Source: an uncultured Flavobacteriaceae bacterium (GTDB taxonomy: Bacteria; Bacteroidota; Bacteroidia; Flavobacteriales; Flavobacteriaceae). From it: a stretch of DNA of 64,000 nt. Location of the stretch: NCBI GenBank assembly GCA_947502495.1, contig CANNAC010000003.1, positions 310,001 to 374,000 of the forward strand, written 5' to 3'. The notes under the pieces are model-generated. The model saw only the letters and a program-made list of their open reading frames with translations, made no database searches and was not told where the DNA came from. The position numbers were made by a program, and so were the translations under genes. Positions 8,187 to 18,193 of this stretch are shown piece by piece. Numbering within the stretch: position 1 is the first letter of the stretch; each line of letters opens with the position of its first letter.

Positions 8187-8978
8187 TTACTCTTTTACAT
8201 CATTTTCAATTAAAGAAGTGAGCGCAATAAACTGTGCGACACTTAATTGTTCTGGGCGTTTGCCAAAGATAACATCTTCTCTTAAACTATCGGATAGATT
8301 GAGTGTTTTTAAACTGTTACGAAGTGTTTTTCTTCGCTGTTGAAACGCTGTTTTTACTACCTTAAAAAGCATTTTTTCATCGCAGGCTAAAGTGTAATCT
8401 TCTTTTCTAGTAAGACGAAGTACTCCAGATTCTACTCTTGGAGGTGGATTAAAAACTTCTGGTGGAACGGTAAATAAATATTCGGCATCGTAGAAAGCTT
8501 GTGTTAAAACGGAAAGAATTCCGTAGACTTTAGAGCCTTCTTTAGAACAAATACGTTGTGCTACTTCTTTTTGAAACATACCGGAAAACTCTGGTATTTG
8601 ATCTCGCATTTCAATGGTTTTAAAAACAATTTGCGTAGAAATATTATATGGGAAATTACCAATAATAGCGAAAGATTCTCCGTTAAAAACTTCGTTTAAA
8701 TCGTACTTTAAAAAATCTTTTTCTATAACTCTATCTGCAAGATTTAGATAGTTGTTTTTTAAGTATTCTACAGATTCTGTATCTATTTCTATTACGTGTG
8801 TAGTAACTTCTTTTTTAAGTAAATACTTTGTTAAAACACCCATTCCTGGACCAATCTCTAAAACTGTGTTATAGTTTTTAAGGGTTAGGGAATCTGCAAT
8901 TTTTTGCGCGATGGTTTCATCGTTTAAAAAGTGCTGACCTAAATGTTTTTTTGCTTTTACTTGATGGTTATATGCCAC
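8187..8978 (-). CDS. rsmA: 16S rRNA dimethyladenosine transferase
   Basis: 263 aa (KsgA/RsmA). SAM-binding motif I is [16 protein letters not shown], the acidic end of motif II is [14 protein letters not shown], and the catalytic motif IV is GNFPYNIST (N-F-P-Y form). The C-terminal domain contains [13 protein letters not shown]. It dimethylates two adjacent adenines near the 3' end of 16S rRNA during small-subunit maturation. It heads the rsmA-mgtE pair, a common order in Flavobacteriia. Confidence 0.95.
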   Translation of the reverse strand: MAYNHQVKAKKHLGQHFLNDETIAQKIADSLTLKNYNTVLEIGPGMGVLTKYLLKKEVTTHVIEIDTESVEYLKNNYLNLADRVIEKDFLKYDLNEVFNGESFAIIGNFPYNISTQIVFKTIEMRDQIPEFSGMFQKEVAQRICSKEGSKVYGILSVLTQAFYDAEYLFTVPPEVFNPPPRVESGVLRLTRKEDYTLACDEKMLFKVVKTAFQQRRKTLRNSLKTLNLSDSLREDVIFGKRPEQLSVAQFIALTSLIENDVKE

Positions 8979-9067
8979 GTAATTATTTTTTAATCGGTTA
9001 ATGCGAACTGCTTTTCTTTTTTTGTACCGCTAAATAGCTTACTCGTATTTAGAAGAGCAAAATTAGA

Positions 9068-9403
9068 CTATTTAAAAGTAACATTGTATTCATCTACAAT
9101 TTGAAGCTCTGTTCTAAAGGCTAGCATTTTATCTGCAAACTTTTTTAGACCTTCTGTTCTTAATCGATCAGCGTCTTCTTTATAATAGGCATCTAAAGCT
9201 TCTCTAGAATAACTAGTGTACTGAATCGAGTAGGTGTGCCCTTCTATTTTGTCTTCTACTAATACTTTGGTTAGCGTTGCTTTTTCAAATTTACCGGTTC
9301 CTAGTACTTGTGGAATATGTTCTTTTATCCAAATTAGCCATTCGTCATGAATGTCTTCTTCAAAATTCATGGTGACGTTATAGATGTATTTTGTTTGTTT
9401 CAT
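9068..9403 (-). CDS. DUF4286 family protein
   Basis: 111 aa, matching the DUF4286 pattern of Bacteroidota: KYIYNVTMNFEEDIHDEWLIWIKEHIPQVL, a central TYSIQYTSYSREALDAYY, and a terminal FRTELQIVDEY. This is a compact ferredoxin-like (dimeric alpha/beta barrel) fold of unknown function. It is often encoded beside rsmA and the TPR gene in this family, as here. Confidence 0.8.
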   Translation of the reverse strand: MKQTKYIYNVTMNFEEDIHDEWLIWIKEHIPQVLGTGKFEKATLTKVLVEDKIEGHTYSIQYTSYSREALDAYYKEDADRLRTEGLKKFADKMLAFRTELQIVDEYNVTFK

Positions 9404-9476
9404 GTGTTTCTTATTTTGTCACTTGTAGCTTCCGTATGGCTATTCCTGTAAATAGCGACTTCTAGTTCTGGAAGTT

Positions 9477-9998
9477 TTAGTGTTCGTTTAAAGTTTTTGC
9501 AAATAACAGAAGTTCTTCTTCAGTATCAAAAGGTTTCACTCGTTTTTGATAGGTTAAGCCTAATTTTTCTATTAATTTAATGGAAGGTGCATTTGTAGGC
9601 AATGTGATTGCTACAATAGTTTCAAGTTTAAATACTTCTTTTGCGAGTTTTAAAACTGCTACAGAAGATTCATAACCATAGCCTTTGCCTTCGTTTTCTG
9701 GAAGCATTGCAAAGCCAATATCTACATGTTCTAGTGTGTCTCGTTTTATGAGTCCGCAGGTACCAATAGGTTTGTTGTCTCCTTCTTTTAGCCTAAGTAC
9801 GTAAAAACCAAATCCGTTGGTATTATAGCTTTTTATGTGACTTTCGGTAATGCGTTTTTCGGCATCTTCTATAGATTTTACATTTCGGTCACCAATATAT
9901 TTAAGCCAATGTGGTGTGTTTACTAACTCTAAAAAGAAAGGAGCATCGTCTATAGAAAATTTGGATATGGTTAGTCTTTCTGTTTCTGCTACCATCAT
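9477..9998 (-). CDS. GNAT-family N-acetyltransferase (RimJ/RimL type)
   Basis: 173 aa; translation may begin at either of two consecutive ATGs. It has the RimJ-like layout: ETERLTISKFSIDDAPFFLELVN, then DIGFAMLPENEGKGYGYESS (acetyl-CoA pyrophosphate loop Q/N-E-G-K-G-Y-G) and IVAITLPTNAPSIKLIEKLG. The acceptor is unknown; ribosomal-protein or small-molecule acetylation are both possible. Confidence 0.85.
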   Translation of the reverse strand: MMVAETERLTISKFSIDDAPFFLELVNTPHWLKYIGDRNVKSIEDAEKRITESHIKSYNTNGFGFYVLRLKEGDNKPIGTCGLIKRDTLEHVDIGFAMLPENEGKGYGYESSVAVLKLAKEVFKLETIVAITLPTNAPSIKLIEKLGLTYQKRVKPFDTEEELLLFAKTLNEH

Positions 9999-10018
9999 AA
10001 TTGGAATTTTTTAATAAT

Positions 10019-10080
10019 ATTTCTCGACAAGCCTGCCTACCGAAAAGGAAGGCTCGAAATGACATATGTTTCCGTCATCC
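10019..10080. repeat. Intergenic inverted-repeat element
   Basis: Contains TTCTCGACAAGCCTGCC then a spacer and GGCTCGAAATGACA; the CGACAAGCC-like and GGCTCG halves and the flanking AAATGACA/TCCGTCAT blocks resemble the CTCGACAAGCTCGAAATGACA-type repeat dispersed in Flavobacteriia. It lies between the GNAT gene and the TPR gene. Confidence 0.45.
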
Positions 10081-10084
10081 CTCA

Positions 10085-11854
10085 TCAGTTAATAGCATCA
10101 CCACGAAGCATTCTGTAATTCTTGCGGGCTTCTATAAAGTAAATACTGTCTTGATGGTTAAAGATAATCTGTTCGTACAGTTCTTTCGCCTTTTCGGGTT
10201 GTGCCAAATGATCATTGTATAATTTTGCAAGATAGAAAAGCGCGTCATCTGCAAGAATCTCTTCTTTATAATCTTTTATAATTCTTTTATAGTTGTCGGC
10301 AGCTTTTTGGTATTCTTTTTTTCTTACCAATAGTTGTGCTTGTTGGTATAATGCCTGGTCTACAATCGTTTCTGTTTTATGTGCTTCTAGAATTTGGTCT
10401 AGGATACTAATTGCTTCTTGTGTTTTGTTCTGAAAAGCATACAAATCTGCTTTAGCATATAGTTTTAAGGCGGTTTGTGTAGAGTCTTCGTATTTGTTAT
10501 CGGAAATCAGTAATTTTAAATCTAAAGCATCGTTAGCAATAAGTTGCGAGGTGGAAGATTTTAGAATTTTTAGTTGGGATTCTGCCCATTTAAAATCGCC
10601 TTTGTAGTAACTTGTTTTAGCGACTTTAAAACGCGCTTCTTGAGATATAGTACTGTTTTTTAAACTTCGTTGAATTTGTGTATAATAAATTAATGCTTCG
10701 TTAAATTTTTCTTGAAATACTAAAATGTCTGCTAACTCTAATTTTACTTCGGAAGCTTGATAGGTTGTTAATTGCTGTTTTAAACTTTCTTTTAAAAAGT
10801 GTATTGCAGGTGTTGTTTCGTTTAAATGGAAAGCCAAAAAATGGGCATAGGCTATTTGCAGTTCTATGGTGTTTGGAAAGGTACCATAGGTTTCTAAAAG
10901 GCTTAGGTATTTTTTATTTAAATCGGTATAATCTTTTGGTTCTGCGTTTTTAGTCTCAATCTTTAAAATATTGCTTTCTGCTTTTAAAGTGATTTCTGGA
11001 TCTTGGGCAGTTTCTATGATGTATTCAAAAATTTCTATAGCAATAGCATCTTGGTTTTCATTGGTTGCCATTAGCGCTAGGTTTTCTATACCGCTTAAGC
11101 TTTCTGGGTTTCTTTTAAAGATGGCTTTTTCTTGCGAAAATGCTTTGTAATATTCTTTTTGCTGAATGAATAACCAACTCAATAAATTATTATAAAGCAA
11201 GTCTGGCGTTTCTTGAATCTTTTTTAATAGTATTTTTTTTAAGATAATGTTATTTGGATTGTTCTTGTCTTCGCTTATAAATTCATTAAAAGCACGTTTT
11301 ATAGTGTTGACATAATTTGGATTAGATTCAATAAAATTCACATAGCTGAAAAACATTTTATTTACATCACCTTGCTCTCCATAAATTCTAGCCAATTGTA
11401 CATTGAAATTATACTCTGGCTTAAGCTGCATGGCTTTTTCATACGTAATAATGGCTTGGTCTAAAAGTGAGTGTTCTTCAAAAGCACGTGCAATGGAATA
11501 GGCTGTGTTAACATCAAGGTCTATCGCTTCTAAGGCTTTATTGTAGTTTAGGTTTTTGTTTTCAACATCGTTTTTTAACTGGTAATTATAACCGAGTTCA
11601 ACCAATAATGCAGGATAGTTTATAATAGATGTTTGTAGCAGTTCTTGGGCTTCCTCTAATTGCTCCAGCTGTTGGTGCGTTTTTACTAGCTGTATAAGAT
11701 GAATGTAGTTGGTTGGGTTCTTTTCGTATAGTTTTTTGTAAAGTATTTGCGCCTTTTCAAATGCTCCATTTTTAAAATATTCTTTAGCCAAAAGATCCTC
11801 TTGCGCGAAAGCATGAAAACTAAAAAGAAAACAAAGGATATATAAAAACTTCAT
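10085..11854 (-). CDS. Secreted/periplasmic TPR protein
   Basis: 589 aa with a signal peptide (MKFLYILCFLFSFHAFAQ) and TPR-type helical repeats along almost the whole chain. Clear ones are AKEYFKNGAFEKAQILYKKL, ALEAIDLDVNTAYSIARAFE, and the C-terminal YQKAADNYKRIIKDYKEEI / FYLAKLYNDHLAQPEKAKEL. The C-terminal half resembles the CpoB/YbgF-type outer-membrane TPR pattern. Probably periplasmic scaffolding; specific partner unknown. It is transcribed alone or just before the GNAT gene, and is followed upstream by a 400-bp space. Confidence 0.8.
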   Translation of the reverse strand: MKFLYILCFLFSFHAFAQEDLLAKEYFKNGAFEKAQILYKKLYEKNPTNYIHLIQLVKTHQQLEQLEEAQELLQTSIINYPALLVELGYNYQLKNDVENKNLNYNKALEAIDLDVNTAYSIARAFEEHSLLDQAIITYEKAMQLKPEYNFNVQLARIYGEQGDVNKMFFSYVNFIESNPNYVNTIKRAFNEFISEDKNNPNNIILKKILLKKIQETPDLLYNNLLSWLFIQQKEYYKAFSQEKAIFKRNPESLSGIENLALMATNENQDAIAIEIFEYIIETAQDPEITLKAESNILKIETKNAEPKDYTDLNKKYLSLLETYGTFPNTIELQIAYAHFLAFHLNETTPAIHFLKESLKQQLTTYQASEVKLELADILVFQEKFNEALIYYTQIQRSLKNSTISQEARFKVAKTSYYKGDFKWAESQLKILKSSTSQLIANDALDLKLLISDNKYEDSTQTALKLYAKADLYAFQNKTQEAISILDQILEAHKTETIVDQALYQQAQLLVRKKEYQKAADNYKRIIKDYKEEILADDALFYLAKLYNDHLAQPEKAKELYEQIIFNHQDSIYFIEARKNYRMLRGDAIN

Positions 11855-12262
11855 AAGGTTATGGCAAGTACTTTGGGTAAATATAAGAAATGTAACTAGT
11901 AGATATTGTAAATATTAGGTTAAAAAAATGCCTGAAATGTTATTTCAGGCATTAACCAATCTAAATAATTGTGCTATTAATCGATGTCAATTTAACATGA
12001 TTCAAATACTTGATCGGGGCATTTTTATTTGACTCTTTATATTACTCTATATTTTTTGCGAAAACGTTAAACCTTAAAACGAAAAGAAGCAAAGTCTTTT
12101 CAATATCAAAAAAGGTCTAATAATCGATATTATAAAAGTCAGGTTTTTTTTTGAATTGACCATGTATAATAGAATATATTCGTTAAACAACGTAATATTT
12201 TAGCGTTTCATCGGTAAAGATGAGAGGATTTACTACACTTTGTAAGTATTTACAACCGTGTT
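11855..12262. other. 408-bp intergenic region between the TPR gene and serS
   Basis: I find no convincing ORF on either strand; the longest minus-strand frame before the terminator (ending TSINSTII) has no start codon. The region is very AT-rich and ends on the minus strand with a strong terminator (11921-11953) about 310 bases after the serS stop, so a long serS 3' UTR or a separate small RNA is possible. Confidence 0.4.
11921..11953 (-). terminator. Strong intrinsic terminator
   Basis: A 12-bp stem AATGCCTGAAAT / ATTTCAGGCATT with a three-base loop; the A-run at 11922-11928 reads as a U-tract on the minus strand. It serves minus-strand transcription coming from serS or from the intergenic space. 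Confidence 0.85.
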
Positions 12263-13534
12263 TTAGTTGATAATTTTAAAACCGGTATAAGGAACTAATG
12301 CTTCCGGAATAACAATTCCGTCTTCCGTTTGGTAGTTTTCAAGAATTCCTGCTAGAACTCTAGGTAAAGCTAAAGAGCTACCGTTAAGTGTGTGTGCAAG
12401 TTCGTTTTTACCGTCACTATTTTTAAAACGTAGTTTTAAACGGTTTGCCTGGTAGTTTTCAAAGTTGGATACACTAGAAATTTCTAACCATCGGTCTTGT
12501 GCTGTTGAAAACAATTCAAAATCATAAGTCATTGCAGACGGAAAACCGGTATCTCCACCACAAAGTCTTAGTATTCTATATGGTAAGTTAAGTTCTCTTA
12601 AAATATCTTTTACATGTTCTATCATGCCGTCAAAAGCAGCATAAGAATTATCTGGATGCTCCACACGAATGATTTCCACTTTATCAAACTGGTGCAATCT
12701 ATTTAATCCTCTTACGTGTGCGCCATAACTACCTGCTTCTCTACGAAAACAAGGTGTATAACCGGTAATACCAATAGGTAATTCGTTTTCGTTTAAAATA
12801 ACATCTCTAAAGATATTTGTTCCAGGAACTTCGGCTGTAGGAATTAAGTACAAATCATCGCGAGAATCATGATACATTTGTCCTTCTTTATCTGGTAATT
12901 GTCCAGTACCATAACAAGATGCTTCGTTTACTAAAAGCGGTAATTGGTATTCTGTGTAACCTGCATCTGTATTTTTATCTAAAAAGTAAGCGATTAAAGC
13001 ACGTTGTAATCTAGCTCCTTTGCCTTTATATACAGGAAATCCAGCTCCAGCAATTTTATTACCAAGCTCAAAATCTATAATGTCGTATTTTTTTGCAAGT
13101 TCCCAATGTGGCATTGCACCAGCATGCAAAGTAGGAATTTCTCCTTCTTTGAAAATTTCCTCATTGTCTTCTTCTGAATTTCCTTTCGGAACAGATGCGT
13201 GAGGGACATTAGGAATTTTATATAACAAGTTGGTTAAAGCCTCTACTTTAGCGTTTAGTTTTTCACTTAGTTCTTTGGAAGCTTCCTTTAAATCGGAAGT
13301 TTTAGCTTTTAAAACATTTGCTTTTTCCGCTTGACCAGATTTATATAGTTCACCAATTTCTTTAGAGATTGCATTGGATTCTGCAAGCGTACTGTCTAAT
13401 TCGGTTTGAATTTGTTTGCGTTCTTCATCAAAAGTAATTACTTCTTCAATTATTTGTGTAGCATCAAAATTTCTTTTTGCTAAACGTGTAATTACTAAAT
13501 CTTTGTTTTCTCTAATAAATGGTACTTGTAACAT
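12263..13534 (-). CDS. serS: Seryl-tRNA synthetase
   Basis: 423 aa, the normal bacterial length. The N-terminal antiparallel coiled coil that contacts the long variable arm of tRNA-Ser spans about residues 25-110 (EERKQIQTELDSTLAESNAI ... SKELSEKLNAKVEAL). The class II core follows, with motif 2 around TPCFRREAGSYGAHVRGLNR and motif 3 around NGSSLALPRVLAGILENYQ. It charges tRNA-Ser (and tRNA-Sec if present). Confidence 0.97.
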   Translation of the reverse strand: MLQVPFIRENKDLVITRLAKRNFDATQIIEEVITFDEERKQIQTELDSTLAESNAISKEIGELYKSGQAEKANVLKAKTSDLKEASKELSEKLNAKVEALTNLLYKIPNVPHASVPKGNSEEDNEEIFKEGEIPTLHAGAMPHWELAKKYDIIDFELGNKIAGAGFPVYKGKGARLQRALIAYFLDKNTDAGYTEYQLPLLVNEASCYGTGQLPDKEGQMYHDSRDDLYLIPTAEVPGTNIFRDVILNENELPIGITGYTPCFRREAGSYGAHVRGLNRLHQFDKVEIIRVEHPDNSYAAFDGMIEHVKDILRELNLPYRILRLCGGDTGFPSAMTYDFELFSTAQDRWLEISSVSNFENYQANRLKLRFKNSDGKNELAHTLNGSSLALPRVLAGILENYQTEDGIVIPEALVPYTGFKIIN

Positions 13535-13610
13535 GTTTTATTTTTTTTTCTGAAATGTATTCCGATAGGATAGCGTAAAAATAAGAAATACTTTAGATTG
13601 CGCGTTATGT

Positions 13611-14933
13611 TTATTTGGTATTATCTAGTTTGGAAGGTAAAATCCATTCACTATGTTTAAAAGCACTCCAGGAAACAGATGCAAGATCCACTTCTGGGTC
13701 GATATATGTGGTATATGGTCTTTTATTGACACTGACCTTACAGTTCACCAAAACAGCAATATCTTGCCCTTTTTCGGCATATTCTTTTTTTAATCTTTGG
13801 GCAAACTGCCACATAACGTCTGGATGTGTACTTATTAAACGTTGTTGCTTTTTACTTAAATACTGATCTAGTTTAACAAATATTGTTTTGTTGACATTTT
13901 TGTCTTTTACTTGAAAGTTGATGTGAGCAGATTTGGATCTAAGCATCATGCGCCAAGACATTTTGTGTCCTTCTTCTGTCCAAAGCACATTGTCTTTTAT
14001 AAAATGGTGTCGTAATGGTAATGCAATTTGAAGGATAAAGTAAATGCTGAATAAAGCAACTAGCGGTTTTTTATATTTTGGTTCTATTACTTCTGCATCG
14101 GTATAAAATTCTTTTTTCTTGAAAAAGATGTTTTTAATGGTTTGCGGATTAAAAAAGAATAGACTAAATCCTAAAGCTAAGTATGGAAAAATACCAACTT
14201 GAAATACGATAGAGTTAAATAAATGGAAAAATATAGAGCTACAAAAAGCGAATTTTCGTGTTGGTTTGTAGAGTAAAAAAGGAACGACTAAACCATCATA
14301 TAAAATACCGCCATAGGCTAGAAAATAGTGCAGCCATTTTTGTTGTAAAAAATCACCAATAATCATATAGTTTCTTTTGCCATACATAAAGATTTCCATA
14401 ACGGATGCATTTAGCCAATCTGGATATATTTTAGCAATAGAACCGTAGGTGTAGACAATAAACATTTGTAGAATAAAAACCCAACTACACCATTGAGGCA
14501 TCGAGTTGCTTTTTATTTTAGGGTTTAGTTTGGCGTCTACAGAATGGTATTTATTAGCAGGTAGAAATGCCATAATAGCACTTAATAAAATCAATAAATA
14601 GTAGTGATTATTATAGGATGCTTTTTGCATTAAATAGGTGGTTGTCCACATTAAAGTAAACATAATAATGCTGAACCTGTATTTGTAACCAATCATGATT
14701 AGGAAGCCAAAAAGTCCCATAATCAAATAATAAAAATACATACCATTTCCAGGGAGTGGTTGTAACCACTCAAAGCCAATAAATGTAAAAGTGAATTTAG
14801 GTGCTACAAAAGCTCTAGTAATCCAACCCGTAAAAATGGCACCTACAGATTCTAAAAAGCATAATAGACCAAAAAGGATTCTAAAAACAATTAGCGGACT
14901 GTTGTCTATATGTTTAAATAAAAATTTATTCAA
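13611..14933 (-). CDS. HTTM-domain membrane protein
   Basis: 440 aa with at least eight hydrophobic segments and the start pattern of HTTM (horizontally transferred transmembrane) / vitamin K-dependent gamma-carboxylase-like proteins: DNSPLIVFRILFGLLCFLES, then AFVAPKFTFTFIGFEWLQPLPG, HYYLLILLSAIMAFLPAN and LPLRHHFIKDNVLWTEEGHK. The soluble C-terminal part has KSAHINFQVKDKNV and HPDVMWQFAQRLK. The bacterial function is unknown. Its start overlaps the end of ribF by 8 bases, indicating translational coupling. Confidence 0.8.
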   Translation of the reverse strand: MNKFLFKHIDNSPLIVFRILFGLLCFLESVGAIFTGWITRAFVAPKFTFTFIGFEWLQPLPGNGMYFYYLIMGLFGFLIMIGYKYRFSIIMFTLMWTTTYLMQKASYNNHYYLLILLSAIMAFLPANKYHSVDAKLNPKIKSNSMPQWCSWVFILQMFIVYTYGSIAKIYPDWLNASVMEIFMYGKRNYMIIGDFLQQKWLHYFLAYGGILYDGLVVPFLLYKPTRKFAFCSSIFFHLFNSIVFQVGIFPYLALGFSLFFFNPQTIKNIFFKKKEFYTDAEVIEPKYKKPLVALFSIYFILQIALPLRHHFIKDNVLWTEEGHKMSWRMMLRSKSAHINFQVKDKNVNKTIFVKLDQYLSKKQQRLISTHPDVMWQFAQRLKKEYAEKGQDIAVLVNCKVSVNKRPYTTYIDPEVDLASVSWSAFKHSEWILPSKLDNTK

Positions 14934-15864
14934 TATTATTTTGAGTTATATATTGCAGTGCAATTATTTTGTCTTTTTCTATTTGCTTTTTTAATGCTTC
15001 GAGAGATTCAAATTTTTGTTCGTCTCTAATTCTGGTTAAAATTTCTACGGTTATATTTTCGTCGTAAATATTTTCATTAAAATTAAAGAAGTGTACTTCT
15101 ATGGTTTGTTTGGTATTGTCGCTAATGGTCGGGTTCATGCCAATATTCATCATACCAAAAAGTGCTTGATTTTTGTATGTAGCACGCACCACATAAACGC
15201 CTTGTTTTGGAATTAGTTTATAGTTTTCGGCGATATCTATATTAGCCGTTGGAAAGTGAATCGTCTTTCCTAAACCTTTGCCTTTGGTTACTTTTCCGTG
15301 GAGCATGAAATTAGTACCCAAAAAGGAATTTGCGGTTTCTATATCTCCTTCTTCTAAAGCGGTTCTAATTTTTGTAGAACTTACAGAGACGTCATTTATA
15401 TCTTGCGCAGAAATTTCTTCCACTTCAAAATTATATGTTTCGCCAAATCTTTTTAAATCATTAATATTAGCAGATCTATTTCTGCCAAAGTGATGATCAT
15501 AACCGATAATTATTTTTTTGATATTTAGTTGTTTAACTAGAATGTCTGCCACAAATTCTTCCGCAGATAATCTGGAAAATGCTTTCGTAAATTTTTTTAT
15601 ACATAAATAGTCGATACCTAGTTGGTTTAAAATATTAGATCTCTCTTCAATGGTATTAATCAGTTTGATGTTTGCGTCTTTTTGCAATACCATTCTTGGG
15701 TGGGGAAAAAACGTCAATACTACCGATTTTAAGTTTTCTTGTTTTGCAGTATTTACTAAGCGTTCAATTATTTTTTGATGTCCAATATGCACGCCATCAA
15801 AAGTACCAATAGTAACAATGGTCTTATGCGAATTTAGATTTTGAAAAGATTCAATTATTTTCAA
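14926..15864 (-). CDS. ribF: Bifunctional riboflavin kinase / FAD synthetase
   Basis: 312 aa. The N-terminal nucleotidyltransferase (FAD synthetase) half has TIGTFDGVHIGHQKII and GYDHHFGRNRSANI. The C-terminal riboflavin kinase half has GKVTKGKGLGKTIHFPTANI and the strand MMNIGMNPTI. It converts riboflavin to FMN and FAD in the cytosol. It is the first gene of a pair with the HTTM gene. Confidence 0.95.
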   Translation of the reverse strand: MKIIESFQNLNSHKTIVTIGTFDGVHIGHQKIIERLVNTAKQENLKSVVLTFFPHPRMVLQKDANIKLINTIEERSNILNQLGIDYLCIKKFTKAFSRLSAEEFVADILVKQLNIKKIIIGYDHHFGRNRSANINDLKRFGETYNFEVEEISAQDINDVSVSSTKIRTALEEGDIETANSFLGTNFMLHGKVTKGKGLGKTIHFPTANIDIAENYKLIPKQGVYVVRATYKNQALFGMMNIGMNPTISDNTKQTIEVHFFNFNENIYDENITVEILTRIRDEQKFESLEALKKQIEKDKIIALQYITQNNIE

Positions 15865-15890
15865 CTGTATTTATGTTTTGTACAAAAATA

Positions 15891-15924
15891 AAAAAAGAGG
15901 ATTGATATAGTATCAATCCTCTTT
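15891..15924 (-). terminator. Intrinsic terminator of the M43 protease gene
   Basis: A 14-bp stem (AAAGAGGATTGATA / TATCAATCCTCTTT) with a TAG loop just after the stop of 15947-18193; the A-run at 15891-15896 supplies the U-tract on the minus strand. Confidence 0.85.
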
Positions 15925-15946
15925 CTTTAATTATAGTATTACTGTA

Positions 15947-18193
15947 TTATTTTTTCACGAAAGGTAAAGAAACGGTGTTTCCTTCTTTAGATATTTTAAT
16001 AAAGTACATACCGTTGCTTAATGCTGAAGTATTTATAGATAAATCAGAATTATTAGAAATCGTACGATTCATAATAACTTGACCTAACATATTAAAAACT
16101 TTATAAGCATCTGGTAAATCATTATTAGATAAAGAGATGTTTAATGCATTGGTAGTAGGATTAGGAAAAATTCTAATACTATTTAATGCAAATTCATCAA
16201 CACTTAAGCTAATAAGAACGTTTACGGTATAATCTTCTACTTCACCATCAAGACCTTCCTCACAAGAAGTTGGAAATTGATTTTCATTTGGATTTGTGTA
16301 TTTAGTTGTTACACGCATGGTAGTATTACCAAGAACTGCTTCATTTGGAATAGTAACCGATAAAGGTGAATTCGCTGAAAGTAAATTAGTTTCAGTAGCA
16401 CTTCCATTATTTGTACCTAAATCATATTGCTCTCCTGGGTCATCGAAACTACAGTTTTGATTCCAGTCAATCCATACATAGGAAATTGTTTGGAAAAGCC
16501 CGTCTGGGTTGTAGTATACGGATAAATCGTAAGAACTTTCACGGTTAACATCTGTGACCATATTTGTATTGTCAGTATATGGGAATAATTTTCCAGAGTT
16601 TAAATTGCTAATTGTGTTAAACTCGACACCAGTTGTACTGGTCCCAAATTGCATTGATCCTGAAGAAGTACATGCAGATCCTGTAATTGTATAGTTTCTG
16701 CTATCTGTATTGTTATTCAGTTGTTGATCTGTTCCTCCATTAGGGTTGCTAAGTGTTACATTAAATACATGTGAAGCAATTGTATTGCTTATTTGTGGAA
16801 GATAAATAGTTTCCGATTCGTATAAATCTAAAGAACCAGTCCAGTTAATATTTGTATTTGTACCACCATCTAAGTTATAGCTAATAGTTGCAGTATTTAA
16901 GGTGTTATTTCCTTTGTTAGTGATTGTTAACTCAGGAGTGATGGAGTAATCCGAACAGTTAGCCACGTTTAGGTTTTCAATTTCAATTTGTCCATCTAAA
17001 TCTTCTGGGTCAGGAGGAGTGCAAGCAGTAGATGCGTTTAATTCCATTCTACGCGGTGAGTTCGTCATTACCGTTTGAATTCTATCCTTTTGATCTTGTG
17101 TAAAGGTATCCATACAGTAATCATAAGAATAATCCATGTAATTTTGATATTGATCGGCAGATCCACAGCTTGTTACTGTAACACAGTTGTAATTTGGAGC
17201 ACCTGCATTTGGTGTGTCATCACAATAATCATCTACACCACAACTATCATCAATTAGAGGGTCAGGGTCACTATCCCCCCAAATATGACGTAGTCCTAAC
17301 CAGTGTCCAACCTCGTGTGTCATAGTTCTTCCTAAATTGTAAGAACCATTTAAAATAAAAGTTCCGTCATCTAGGTCTATAGTACCCATAGCATTATATC
17401 CAGCAACAACACCGTCGGTATTAGCTGCGCCTCCAGCAGGAGCTCCTGCTAGTCCAGAGTTACTAGGGAATTGTGCATAACCTAAAAGACCGCTTAATCC
17501 TCCTTGATTTATAGGTAGACCTCCAGGGCGAATTACCCACATGTTTAAGTATCTTGTAGGATCCCATTGTGTTGTGGTTTTCATTTGTTGCACATCTGCA
17601 TTCGTTTCCCAATCTGGTCCACCAGCTCCGTCTGCTACATTATTAGAATAAGGTGTAATAACATGTCTTACCACACCTGTGGTTGGGTTGCCAGATTCAT
17701 CGACTGCTGCTAAACAAAAATTAATTTCAGTATCTACTGCTGCTCCTGTAGTGTTAGCACCACCGTTAGTACCAGCTAGTTTTCTGTAATCTTCATTCAT
17801 TACTGTGATTTGAGAAATTGCTTGCGCATCTGTAATGTTTTCTCCAGTTCCTATTGCATCGCCATTATGAATAATATGTATAACTACAGGGATATTAAAA
17901 ACAGATCTGTTTGTAGTTCTGTTTGCTTTTACCTCTTGAATTTTAGGAGAAAGCCATGCTTCAAATTCCGCAGAAGATAAACGTTCTGGATATTTTTGTT
18001 GTAATAACGCTTCACTTTCTACCGTTAAACATCTTGCAAAACCTGTTCGGTTTATAGATTCTAAGGTTTCGGGAGTAGGTTCAAAGACCTGCGAAGGTTC
18101 ACTTAATCCTGAGCTTTTTGATTTTTCTTGTGCATAAGCAGAAAACTGATATGCAAACAGAAAAATAAAAAGACTAAAAGTAATTTTTTTCAT
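15947..18193 (-). CDS. Secreted M43-type zinc metalloprotease with GEVED and T9SS domains
   Basis: 748 aa with a signal peptide (MKKITFSLFIFLFAYQFSAYAQ). A pappalysin-like (M43) catalytic domain carries the extended zinc motif MTHEVGHWLGLRHIWGD (HExxHxxGxxH) and a downstream Met-turn-type region NYMDYSYDYCMDTFT. Then come beta-rich domains, the second ending in the GEVED signature (CEEGLDGEVEDYTVNV). A type A T9SS C-terminal sorting domain follows (IRIFPNPTTNALNISL ... LSNGMYFIKISKEG). It is expected to be exported by T9SS to the surface or medium and to degrade proteins. A large M36 protease gene faces away from it upstream. Confidence 0.9.
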   Translation of the reverse strand: MKKITFSLFIFLFAYQFSAYAQEKSKSSGLSEPSQVFEPTPETLESINRTGFARCLTVESEALLQQKYPERLSSAEFEAWLSPKIQEVKANRTTNRSVFNIPVVIHIIHNGDAIGTGENITDAQAISQITVMNEDYRKLAGTNGGANTTGAAVDTEINFCLAAVDESGNPTTGVVRHVITPYSNNVADGAGGPDWETNADVQQMKTTTQWDPTRYLNMWVIRPGGLPINQGGLSGLLGYAQFPSNSGLAGAPAGGAANTDGVVAGYNAMGTIDLDDGTFILNGSYNLGRTMTHEVGHWLGLRHIWGDSDPDPLIDDSCGVDDYCDDTPNAGAPNYNCVTVTSCGSADQYQNYMDYSYDYCMDTFTQDQKDRIQTVMTNSPRRMELNASTACTPPDPEDLDGQIEIENLNVANCSDYSITPELTITNKGNNTLNTATISYNLDGGTNTNINWTGSLDLYESETIYLPQISNTIASHVFNVTLSNPNGGTDQQLNNNTDSRNYTITGSACTSSGSMQFGTSTTGVEFNTISNLNSGKLFPYTDNTNMVTDVNRESSYDLSVYYNPDGLFQTISYVWIDWNQNCSFDDPGEQYDLGTNNGSATETNLLSANSPLSVTIPNEAVLGNTTMRVTTKYTNPNENQFPTSCEEGLDGEVEDYTVNVLISLSVDEFALNSIRIFPNPTTNALNISLSNNDLPDAYKVFNMLGQVIMNRTISNNSDLSINTSALSNGMYFIKISKEGNTVSLPFVKK

